Source of the DNA: Polyangiaceae bacterium
GTDB lineage: Bacteria > Myxococcota_A > Polyangia > Polyangiales > Polyangiaceae
Length of the DNA stretch: 40,459 bases
Assembly: GCA_013361525.1 (NCBI GenBank)
Contig: JABFXY010000118.1
Location: 1-40,459, forward strand
Direction of reading: 5' to 3'
Of the stretch, positions 1-6,842 are shown in pieces. Made by a program: the position numbers and the translations under genes. The notes under the pieces were generated by a model. The model did not search any database and was not told the DNA's origin. It was given only the letters and a program-made list of their open reading frames with translations. Numbering within the stretch: the stretch's first letter is position 1; each line of letters begins with the position of its first letter.

Positions 1-283
1 AGCTGTCGGTGGCGCGAGTCCTTCGGGCAGTCGCTGCGCGGCGCCGCCGAGGCAGTCGGCGCAGGGGTTGTGCTCGTCGTCGCGGCCGTGGCCGCGCTCG
101 TCTTGGCAGGCAGTGGGGTGGTGGCCGACGCGCTCGCGGAAGCACCCGCGGAGGGTCCCGCCTCGGAGCAGCCGGCGAGGAGGACGACCGAGAAGGGGAG
201 AGCCAGTAGTGAACGAGCGAGGATCATGGCCGGAGAAGCTAACGGACCGTTACACCAAGCTCAACCGCATCGCGCCGGCGTGA
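1..283 (+). CDS. Possible 3' end of a membrane protein (partial, frame uncertain)
   Basis: The window opens inside what may be a gene. From base 1, frame 1 has GC-rich third positions to about base 195 and encodes one clear hydrophobic stretch (rich in V, A and L, about bases 60-130) followed by a Pro/Ala/Glu-rich tail. Frame 1 then has no stop until 669, far into a region that does not look coding. Frame 2, in contrast, looks natural from about 200 and stops with TGA at 281-283, its last residues reading KLNRIAPA. The pattern suits one gene with a frame switch near 195-215, by sequencing error or mutation, or two short unrelated frames. No family is recognised. Confidence 0.3.
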   Translation, partial: AVGGASPSGSRCAAPPRQSAQGLCSSSRPWPRSSWQAVGWWPTRSRKHPRRVPPRSSRRGGRPRRGEPVVNERGSWPEKLTDRYTKLNRIAPA

Positions 284-588
284 CGGGCGACGCCGAGACT
301 CCGCCAATCAGCCGGAGATGTTCGCTGCACAGCCGTCGCGATCCGAAGTCGTGTGGTTCAGACAGAACCCAGCGACTTCGGATCATGAAACCCGATAATT
401 CGATACTCGCGAACGCCGCGATTGGGGATCGCAATCGGTTTTCTGCGGCGACTGCGATCCGAGCCGCCTGGGTTCGGGCTCAACTGTGCCACTTCGGATC
501 GGGCTGCCGCGTTCGGTCGGTCGCTGTCCGCCGTCGTCCGCTGGTCGTTGGCCCCGCGCCCGATCGTCGTCGGGTGCCGCACGACGTC
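284..588. other. Gap of about 300 bases without a convincing gene
   Basis: No frame here shows consistent third-position GC bias on either strand, and the open frames that cross it are low-quality Arg-rich shadows. What can be seen is structure: a long inverted repeat at 340-384 and a third copy of its 10-base core (acttcggatc) at 491-500. AT-richer patches near 385-440 could hold a promoter but no clear -35/-10 pair stands out. Confidence 0.5.
340..384. repeat. Nested inverted repeat (12-bp outer stem, 5-bp inner stem)
   Basis: Arms gatccgaagtcg (340-351) and cgacttcggatc (373-384) are perfect reverse complements. Inside the 21-base loop, ggttc (355-359) pairs with gaacc (365-369) around agaca. 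The 10-base core acttcggatc recurs at 491-500. No T-run follows, so this is not a textbook intrinsic terminator; it could be a dispersed palindromic element, an operator or an mRNA end structure. Confidence 0.6.
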
Positions 589-1083
589 TCACTCCACCTC
601 GGCGTGCTCCAGATCGAAATACACCGTCGCGATACCGCTCGTGTCGTAGTCGGTCCCGACGATGAGTAGCCGGTAGACGAGCAGGCCGTCGCGGTCACGG
701 ACGAGGTACCCGTCACCTTGAGCGACGACGGCGGAGTTTGGCTCCGTGTCCGAGATTCGCATGTTGGCCCATGAGCATCCCTCGTCGTCGGCAGGGATGT
801 CTTCGACGTTCGCGAACGAGCCCTTCTTGCAGAACGCGCCGCCGCTCGCGCCCTTGAGCGTCACCGCTGTCTCGGAGACGTCCAAGTAGAAGTCGCTCTC
901 GCCCGGGTCGTAGATGCCGTTGGTTCCGGTGACCTCGATGACACTCGACGACTCGAGGACGAACCCTTCCGTCGAATTGATGGCGCCGGACACATGGTAT
1001 TGGCCCTGTTCCACCCCGCATCCGGCGACGGTGAGCGCCGCCGATGCGAGCCAGAGCAGCGGCCGGGTTCCGGTGTTCTTCAT
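589..1083 (-). CDS. Small predicted lipoprotein of unknown function
   Basis: 164 residues. An N-terminal signal peptide with two early basic residues and a hydrophobic core ends in a lipobox, VAGC, so Cys22 should carry the lipid and the protein should sit in a membrane facing the periplasm or surface. The mature part is acidic, apparently beta-rich, with two further Cys near residues 95-115 that could form a disulfide. No family is recognised. It lies 116 bases downstream of the flavin reductase gene on the same strand, a gap large enough for its own promoter, so co-transcription is unproven. The start is ATG at 1083. Confidence 0.65.
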   Translation of the reverse strand: MKNTGTRPLLWLASAALTVAGCGVEQGQYHVSGAINSTEGFVLESSSVIEVTGTNGIYDPGESDFYLDVSETAVTLKGASGGAFCKKGSFANVEDIPADDEGCSWANMRISDTEPNSAVVAQGDGYLVRDRDGLLVYRLLIVGTDYDTSGIATVYFDLEHAEVE

Positions 1084-1199
1084 GCACTAATTCCATGCTT
1101 CCTCGTCGCGCGTTGCAATGGCGACGTGGTGCTGGAAAAGTCCGCTCTCGCCGTTTCTACATTGAGTCGATCGATTCGCGAGGTCGGCGGAGACGTCGA

Positions 1200-2567
1200 T
1201 CAGGTGAGGGGCGAAAGGCTCTGCAGCGTGGTCGGCACGAGCTCGCTGACCGTGGGGTGTGTGTGCACCGCGCGCGATATGACCGTGTACGGCGCGCGCG
1301 CGTACATGACGTCGGCGATCGAATGGACGACCTCGTCACCTTCGATTCCGAAGATCGCCGCCCCGAGGATGAGCTTCGTGTCCGCGTCGACGAGCACCTT
1401 GATGAAGCCGTGTGTCTCGCTGCGCTCCCTGGCCCGGCCGACGCGCGTCATCATGCGCTTTCCGACGAGGACGCGCTTACCGCTCGCGCGCGCCTCCGCC
1501 TCGTTCATTCCTACGCGGCCGAGGGGCGGATCCACGAACAAGCCGTAAATGGGAATGCGATCGGAGAGACGGCGTTTGTCACCGTCGAGCAGGTTGGCGG
1601 CGACGATTTCATAATCGTTCCACGAGGTGTGGGTGAATGCTCCGCGCCCATTGCAATCGCCGACGGCCCAAATGCCCGGGACCGTCGTTTTGAGCTCGTC
1701 GTCGACGCGGATGTATCCGCGCTTGTCGAGCTCGATGCCGGCCTTCTCCGCGCCGAGGTCGCTGGTGTTCGGCACCCGGCCGACCGCAACGAGCAAATCG
1801 CTGCCTTCGATTCGTCGGTCCGCCGTGACGACGGTCACACGGCCATTGTTGCGCTCGACCGCTTTGATCGTCGCATTGAGGACGATGTCGATGCCCTCGA
1901 GCTCGAGCACCTCGCGTATCGCCTCGGACACGTCCGTGTCCTCGCGCGAGATGATGTGCGGCCCCCTCTCGATCACCGTCACCCGCGACCCGAAGCGCCG
2001 GTACATGTGCGCGAACTCGAGGCCCACGTAGCTGCCGCCCAAAATGACGAGGTGCTCCGGCAGGGTGTCGACGTCCATCATCGAGCTGTTGGTGAGGTAG
2101 GGGCCGTCCTTCACCCCCGGAATATCGGGTACGAACGCGCGCCCGCCGACATTGACGAAGAAGCGCTCGGCCTGGATGACGTCGTCACCGACGCGAATCG
2201 TCCTCGGACTCTCGAATCGAGCCTGCCCGTGAACGATCTCGAGGCCTTTGGTGTTGCCGAGCCAGCTCTGCAGCCCGTCGCGCGACTCTTGAACGACGGC
2301 GTCTTTTCGCGCCTTCACGCGCTTCATGTCGACGGTGACGTCGCCGCCGATGTCGACGCCGAACCGCGCAGTATTGCGCGCGACCCACGCCGCGCGGGCG
2401 CTCGCAATCAGCGTTTTGGTCGGGATGCACCCGTCGTTCACGCACGTCCCGCCGAGGCCGCGCCGCTCGACGAGGACGACCTTGTTGCCCGCCTCTGCGA
2501 GGCGCGCGGCGAGTGAGGGGCCCGACTGTCCCGCGCCAATGACGACGGCATCGACGTTGCGATTCAT
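1200..2567 (-). CDS. FAD-dependent pyridine nucleotide-disulfide oxidoreductase (MerA/dihydrolipoyl dehydrogenase-like)
   Basis: 455 residues, the usual length for the class I flavin disulfide reductase family. The FAD-binding GAGQSG is at 11-16, the redox-active pair is Cys42/Cys47 in GGTCVNDGCIPTK, an NAD(P)-binding GGSYVGLE lies near 172-180, and the C-terminal HTHPTVSE supplies the His437/Glu442 dyad used by this family to activate thiols. The catalytic set is therefore complete. It lacks the N-terminal heavy-metal domain and the C-terminal vicinal cysteines of true mercuric reductase, so it is better called MerA-like or lipoamide dehydrogenase-like with unknown substrate. No pyruvate or oxoglutarate dehydrogenase subunit lies nearby. 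It diverges from the quinone oxidoreductase gene across a 101-base gap. Confidence 0.9.
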   Translation of the reverse strand: MNRNVDAVVIGAGQSGPSLAARLAEAGNKVVLVERRGLGGTCVNDGCIPTKTLIASARAAWVARNTARFGVDIGGDVTVDMKRVKARKDAVVQESRDGLQSWLGNTKGLEIVHGQARFESPRTIRVGDDVIQAERFFVNVGGRAFVPDIPGVKDGPYLTNSSMMDVDTLPEHLVILGGSYVGLEFAHMYRRFGSRVTVIERGPHIISREDTDVSEAIREVLELEGIDIVLNATIKAVERNNGRVTVVTADRRIEGSDLLVAVGRVPNTSDLGAEKAGIELDKRGYIRVDDELKTTVPGIWAVGDCNGRGAFTHTSWNDYEIVAANLLDGDKRRLSDRIPIYGLFVDPPLGRVGMNEAEARASGKRVLVGKRMMTRVGRARERSETHGFIKVLVDADTKLILGAAIFGIEGDEVVHSIADVMYARAPYTVISRAVHTHPTVSELVPTTLQSLSPLT

Positions 2568-2668
2568 GCTGGCGTCATACCAGCTTTGGAGCGGGCGGCC
2601 CGGGCGGACTCACGGTGAGCTCGTGGCATTTCACCGCGCTATCCTCGACACCGACCTGGAGGCACGTG

Positions 2669-3643
2669 ATGAAAGCTGCGGTCTATTACGAAAACGGCGG
2701 GCCCGAAGTGCTTCGTTACGAGACGGTGCCCGATCCGATTTGCCCCGAAGACGGTGTCCTCATCGACGTCGAGGTCATCAGCCTCGAGGGTGGCGATACG
2801 CTACATCGAGCACGTACGCCGCTCGCCAAACATCCCCATATCGTGGGCTATCAATGCGCAGGCACCGTCCGCGAGGTCGGAGCGAAAGCAGGACACCGGA
2901 AGGTCGGCGAAAAGGTGGTCGCCATCGTCCCCAACGGGTCCCACGCGGAGGTGGTCGCTGCGCGCGCCGCGACGACGTGGGCGATCCCGCCGGGTGCGGA
3001 CATGCGAGAGCTTGCTTGTGTGCCGGTTGCGTTCGGGACCGCGCACGAGTGCCTCTTCCCGCTCGGCGCGACGGCCTCGGGGCATCGGGTCCTCGTTCAC
3101 GCCGGTGCAGGCGGTGTCGGCCTCGCGGCGATCCAGCTCGCCCGCGCGGTCGGGGCCGAGGTCGTGACGACCGCTTCGAGCGACGACAAGCTCGCGCGCC
3201 TCGTCGCAATGGGCGCGCGCCACGGCGTGAATTACAAATCATCGGATCTCGTGCAGGCCGTCGCCGCGGCCGTCGGTCCCGATGCAATCGACGTCGTGGT
3301 CGACCCCGTCGGAGGCAAGACGTTGCAAGACAGCGTCGGGTGCCTGCGCTACCGGGGGCGCATCATCAACATGGGCATGGCGGGCCGCGATCCCGTGGCC
3401 TTCAATCCGCTGCCGCTTTGGGCGAAGAACGGCACGCTGATTGGGATGAGCCTGTCGACCTCCCTCGCGAAGGAGCACGAGCGGACGTATGCGGATATCG
3501 CGCACCTCCTCGATCGCGTCGCGACGGGTGAGCTGCGCGTCGTCATCGACAAGGTCTTTCCCCTCGCGAAGGCCGCGGACGCACACGCCTATGTCGAGGG
3601 CCGGACCGCGTTCGGCCGTGTGATCATGGTGCCGCGAGCGTGA
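2669..3643 (+). CDS. Zinc-free MDR-family NADPH:quinone oxidoreductase
   Basis: 324 residues from the ATG at 2669, chosen because GGAGG lies eight bases upstream and the family normally begins MKA; an in-frame extension to 2615 adds residues that do not fit. The GroES-like N-terminal domain is followed by a Rossmann cofactor site, HAGAGGVGLAAIQLA, with GAGGVG at 146-151. The Cys/His ligands of zinc alcohol dehydrogenases are absent, which places it with quinone oxidoreductase/zeta-crystallin types that reduce quinones or enones with NADPH in the cytosol. A strong hairpin overlaps the stop codon, so the gene is probably transcribed alone. Confidence 0.88.
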   Translation: MKAAVYYENGGPEVLRYETVPDPICPEDGVLIDVEVISLEGGDTLHRARTPLAKHPHIVGYQCAGTVREVGAKAGHRKVGEKVVAIVPNGSHAEVVAARAATTWAIPPGADMRELACVPVAFGTAHECLFPLGATASGHRVLVHAGAGGVGLAAIQLARAVGAEVVTTASSDDKLARLVAMGARHGVNYKSSDLVQAVAAAVGPDAIDVVVDPVGGKTLQDSVGCLRYRGRIINMGMAGRDPVAFNPLPLWAKNGTLIGMSLSTSLAKEHERTYADIAHLLDRVATGELRVVIDKVFPLAKAADAHAYVEGRTAFGRVIMVPRA

Positions 3644-3673
3644 TCTGGGGCGGCGCACCCGCCACCAGATCAC
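3640..3673. terminator. Hairpin overlapping the quinone oxidoreductase stop codon
   Basis: The arm at 3640-3653 pairs with 3659-3673 (14 base pairs, one bulged A at 3664) around the loop cgcac. It is very GC-rich and overlaps the TGA at 3641-3643. No U-tract follows, as is common for hairpin terminators in high-GC genomes. Confidence 0.55.
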
Positions 3674-3774
3674 GTCGGCATTGCGCTCCTCGGGCCGCAC
3701 TTGAGCCCACATGGAGGCCGGTAGATCGCCGCTCCCGGTGAAACCTCGGGAGCGGTACGCTCGTCTTCGCCGCT

Positions 3775-5118
3775 ATGAATACCGTGCGCACGGGGAGCGC
3801 CCTCACGGATACGAATGCTCCGACACTGCTCGGATCCGTCGATCGCCAAGTGGTGAGGTCCACCGACGCGACGCTGGTCGATCCATCGCGACGCCCGGCC
3901 GACTTCGCGATCGCGGCGACCGCATGCGCCCCGAGCGACGCCAGCATGATCCTCACCGCGGCGCCCGGAGCGAGCCGCGGCACCGTGCTCCCGCGCGTCG
4001 ACGACAGCGGGCCCGCGCTCCGGTTGGTGCTCGACACGAAGGTCCGCTACGAGCACGTCAAACCGCTCGGCGCCGGAGGCATGGGTGAGGTCATCCTCGT
4101 GCGCGACCACGACATCGCACGCCCCGTCGCGGTGAAGCGGCTGTTGCCCGAGCTCACCGATCCGGCCGTGCTCGCGCGCTTCGTCGACGAGATTCGGACC
4201 GTCGGCAGGCTCGAGCACCCGAACATCGTCCCCATTCACGACGTCGGTGTGGACGAGAACGGTCGCTACTTCTTCGTGATGAAGTACGTCGACGGCGAAA
4301 CCCTCGAGTCGATCATCGAGAAGCTCGCTGCAGGCGACCCTGCCTATCACCGGATGTACACCGTCGATCAGCGCATCGAGATCTTCATCGGCTTGCTGCA
4401 CGCGCTCGAATACGCCCACGTGAACGGCATCGTGCACCGCGACGTGAAGCCCGCGAACGTCATGGTCGGGCGTTACGGCGAAGTCGTGTTGATGGATTGG
4501 GGCATTGCGAAGCCCATGAATGCGACGCGCGATCCCGCGACGCTCGCGAGCGGCGAAATGGGCGCAGCACCCGGCTCGAACGATCGGTCTCGTGCCTTCG
4601 CGACGCGTCTCGGCTCGATCGTCGGAACACCCGCGTACATGTCACCGGAGCAAGCGAGCGGGCAGGTCGATCGCATCGACGCGCGCAGCGATCTCTACAG
4701 CGCCGTCGTCGTCCTCAACGAGCTGCTCAATTTACGCCACCACCTCGACGACAAGCCGACCCTCGACTCGATGTTGGATGCCATCAAGAACGAGCAATTC
4801 GGCTTCTTCAAGGTTCTGGGCGCCCACCACCCGAGCCACTCGGCGCCTCCGGGTGAGCTCGTGCATTTCATCGTCAAAGGCCTTCGCACCGACCCCACCG
4901 CGCGTTTTCAATCCGCGGGCGAGATGATCGGGCAGCTGCATTCGATGCGCGAAGGCAAATTGAAGGTGCAATGCCATATCACCATGACGAAGCGGACATT
5001 CCGCGAGATGGGGCGCTTCGTCGATTCGCACCCGCACCTCGCGTTCGTCACCCTCGTCGCCCTCGTCTCGGCGCTCGTGTTCGCGGTGGTGGTGTTCGTC
5101 TCGATGCTCGCCGGCTAG
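3775..5118 (+). CDS. Membrane-anchored Ser/Thr protein kinase (DWG variant)
   Basis: 447 residues. A 90-residue Ser/Thr/Asp-rich N-terminal segment precedes a Hanks-type kinase domain: Gly loop GAGGMGEV (99-106), ATP-anchoring Lys121, catalytic HRD 221-223 in HRDVKPAN, metal-binding DWG at 241-243 in place of DFG, and SPE 290-292 ending the activation segment. The Asp and Lys needed for catalysis are present, so it should be active. A C-terminal hydrophobic helix (about 421-444) with almost nothing after it suggests a tail-anchored kinase facing the cytosol without a sensory ectodomain. It is monocistronic by position, convergent with the sterol operon, and its substrate is unknown. Start ATG at 3775; no clear ribosome site precedes it. 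Confidence 0.92.
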   Translation: MNTVRTGSALTDTNAPTLLGSVDRQVVRSTDATLVDPSRRPADFAIAATACAPSDASMILTAAPGASRGTVLPRVDDSGPALRLVLDTKVRYEHVKPLGAGGMGEVILVRDHDIARPVAVKRLLPELTDPAVLARFVDEIRTVGRLEHPNIVPIHDVGVDENGRYFFVMKYVDGETLESIIEKLAAGDPAYHRMYTVDQRIEIFIGLLHALEYAHVNGIVHRDVKPANVMVGRYGEVVLMDWGIAKPMNATRDPATLASGEMGAAPGSNDRSRAFATRLGSIVGTPAYMSPEQASGQVDRIDARSDLYSAVVVLNELLNLRHHLDDKPTLDSMLDAIKNEQFGFFKVLGAHHPSHSAPPGELVHFIVKGLRTDPTARFQSAGEMIGQLHSMREGKLKVQCHITMTKRTFREMGRFVDSHPHLAFVTLVALVSALVFAVVVFVSMLAG

Positions 5119-5120
5119 TC

Positions 5121-5139
5121 GAATCGCGCTTCGCGATTC
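5121..5139. terminator. Perfect 8-bp hairpin after the kinase gene
   Basis: gaatcgcg (5121-5128) and cgcgattc (5132-5139) pair around a ctt loop, two bases after the kinase stop. It lies between convergent genes and could serve both, although it is almost 100 bases beyond the sterol isomerase stop. Confidence 0.5.
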
Positions 5140-5234
5140 ACCTCAGGGTTCGCTGCGCCTTCTGTTGGCCGGCCAATGCAGAGCAAGCGCGGGCGACCGC
5201 GCTCAGCTACGTGTCGTTCTAGCCGGCCGCGCCG

Positions 5235-5873
5235 TCAGCCGGCGCCCAGCCAGCCCTTGACCACACCGCGCGCGGCGTTGAGGACGCCGGAGCGACCGTT
5301 GCCGTTCATGTTGCGACGGCCGTTGAGCATCGCGCCGACGGCGGCCTGCGTGTAGATGCGGAGCGTCTTCGCGACGGTCTTCGCGTCGAGGATGCTCGTG
5401 AACTGATCGACGAGGCCGAACGGAAGCATCGCGGGGATGTTGCCGCGCGCGTACTCGAGCGCGAAGCAATGGCCGGGCATGCGGTAGCCGCGGGCTTCAC
5501 CGCGCGGCATGTGGTGCATGTCGCCGGGCTTGAAGACCATCTTCTCGTCGTCGCCCTCGTTGAAGGCCCACTGCTCGCCTTCGAGGATCATGAAGTAGTC
5601 GTCGGCGAGGAAGCGGCCGCTGAAGCCCTCGGTGCCGATCGGCGTGCCGAACACGATCAGGTACTCGACGAGCGAGGCGTGAAGGACCGTCATCTGGCCC
5701 ATCGCGCCGCCGGCGACGTTGAAGACCCAGTCGTCCTTCAGGTTGATCTGACCCGGGTAGAGGACGTCGAGCCTCTCCCGCATGAGGTTGACCTTGCCGC
5801 GCAGGTTGAGGCCGCTCGCGACCGATTCCTTGGCGACATCGTGAAGGACGTTCTGATCGAAGACGTAGGTCAC
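5235..5873 (-). CDS. C-8 sterol isomerase, ERG2/sigma-1 receptor family
   Basis: 212 residues with strong, colinear likeness to yeast Erg2p as I know it: AGGAMGQM (54-61), LHASLVEYL (64-72), FGTPIGTEG (75-83), ADDYF (90-94), PGDMHHM (116-122), and FALEYARGNIPAMLPFG (137-153), with Glu140 matching the ligand-binding glutamate of the sigma-1 receptor. The family shifts the sterol double bond from C8 to C7. Eukaryotic members start with a membrane helix; here the protein begins where that helix ends, so it lacks the anchor, and a 30-residue Gly/Asn/Arg-containing tail is extra. The start is GTG at 5873, overlapping the upstream TGA by four bases, with GGAG seven bases before it. Function is inferred from family and from the desaturase partner. 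Confidence 0.88.
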   Translation of the reverse strand: MTYVFDQNVLHDVAKESVASGLNLRGKVNLMRERLDVLYPGQINLKDDWVFNVAGGAMGQMTVLHASLVEYLIVFGTPIGTEGFSGRFLADDYFMILEGEQWAFNEGDDEKMVFKPGDMHHMPRGEARGYRMPGHCFALEYARGNIPAMLPFGLVDQFTSILDAKTVAKTLRIYTQAAVGAMLNGRRNMNGNGRSGVLNAARGVVKGWLGAG

Positions 5874-6709
5874 TGCGAAGCTCCGACAATCTTCTCGACC
5901 GGCTGGCGGGCCGCCGAGGAAGTGGTGACAGGCGCGCCGGCGGCGACGACGGCGGGATCCGCACCGTCGTACACGACGCCGAGCGGCGCCTTGTAGCTGC
6001 CCCAGATGCGGTCACAGACCGTGAAGAACTGGCCGTAATTGTACTTGTTGGCCTTGTGATGAAGCGTGTGGTGCGCCGTGTAGTTGATGAAGCCCCACCG
6101 CACCCAGGTCACCCGTTCGTGGATGAACGTGGACCAGACCTGCAGGAACATGATGAAGCCCATGTAGACCCCGATGTGCATCGGGAACAGGAAGACGAGG
6201 AGGTGATGGGGCACCGCCTGCATGAAGCTGTCGAGCGGGTGGAACGCCATGCTCGTCCAGGGCGAGGGGACCCGGAACTGGTGGTGGTGCAGGTGGATCC
6301 GCTTGTAGAGCCAGGGGTGGTGCAGGATCCGGTGGGCCCAGTAGACGAGCGGCTCGGTGATGACGAGAACCAGCAACACGCTGAACGCGAGCCAGCCGTA
6401 CCCGTGGTCGGAGACGGCGTAATAGACCTTGCTCTTGCCGGTCACGACCAGGTGGTGGATGGGCGCCGTGACGACCGCGTTGCCGAGGACGTTGTAGAAG
6501 GCCCAAAGCCACTCGGTCTTGCGCTGGCCGTCCTCTTTCGCGAGGTTTTCCTGGTCGTTCTTGAAGAACCGCTCCCGGCGGAAGACCCGGTAGTAGAGGT
6601 AGCTGGACCCCGAGGTGATGGGGAAGAACAGCATCCCGCCGATGAAGAGCACCAGGAACGAGCCGAGGATCGACTGAGGGGCGAGGACCGACTCGAGATT
6701 CAACGTCAC
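5870..6709 (-). CDS. C-5 sterol desaturase-like membrane di-iron enzyme (ERG3/SC5D type)
   Basis: 279 residues, a member of the fatty acid hydroxylase/sterol desaturase superfamily. The three His clusters that bind the di-iron centre are intact: HRILH (126-130), HLHHH (139-143) and HHTLHH (213-218). Hydrophobic helices lie near 14-40, 70-90, 105-125 and 170-195. The stretch YNYGQFFTVCDR (223-234) followed by GSYKAP is the part most like ERG3/SC5D, which introduce the delta-5 double bond in lathosterol-type sterols using O2 and an electron donor. It is first in a two-gene operon with the isomerase. The GTG at 6709 has GGAG only one base away; TTG at 6703 has better spacing (seven bases), so the true start may be six bases in. 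Another hydroxylation on a sterol or lipid cannot be excluded. Confidence 0.85.
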   Translation of the reverse strand: MTLNLESVLAPQSILGSFLVLFIGGMLFFPITSGSSYLYYRVFRRERFFKNDQENLAKEDGQRKTEWLWAFYNVLGNAVVTAPIHHLVVTGKSKVYYAVSDHGYGWLAFSVLLVLVITEPLVYWAHRILHHPWLYKRIHLHHHQFRVPSPWTSMAFHPLDSFMQAVPHHLLVFLFPMHIGVYMGFIMFLQVWSTFIHERVTWVRWGFINYTAHHTLHHKANKYNYGQFFTVCDRIWGSYKAPLGVVYDGADPAVVAAGAPVTTSSAARQPVEKIVGASQ

Positions 6710-6755
6710 GCTCCTTCGTACGCGCCAGCTCTACGCGCGGCCGCGACAGTTAGCA

Positions 6756-6837
6756 GAAACGGTTTCGGCCTCCTAGTGAGAGGCCGCTTTCTTTTCGTGC
6801 GCCAAAACGTCGGAGACTTGGTTTACGTTTCGGCCTC
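6756..6837. promoter_or_regulatory. Divergent control region between sterol operon and kinase
   Basis: Between the desaturase start and the kinase start there is a palindrome gaaac-g-gtttc (6756-6766), directly abutting a hairpin ggcctc/gaggcc (6767-6772, 6780-6785), and an 11-base direct repeat gtttcggcctc at 6762-6772 and 6827-6837. Repeated half-sites in a 133-base divergent gap look like regulator sites. The repeat ending at 6837 is five bases before the kinase GTG, so a bound protein there could block that gene. No experimental support. Confidence 0.4.
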
Positions 6838-6842
6838 GAAGC

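Noticed and set aside
1044..2516. 490-residue plus-strand open frame
   Set aside because: It lies opposite the flavin disulfide reductase, which has full family motifs. The plus frame is Arg/Asp/Ala-rich with no domain, as expected for an antisense shadow in GC-rich DNA.
1200..2567. True mercuric reductase
   Set aside because: No N-terminal metal-binding domain, no C-terminal Cys pair and no mer genes nearby.
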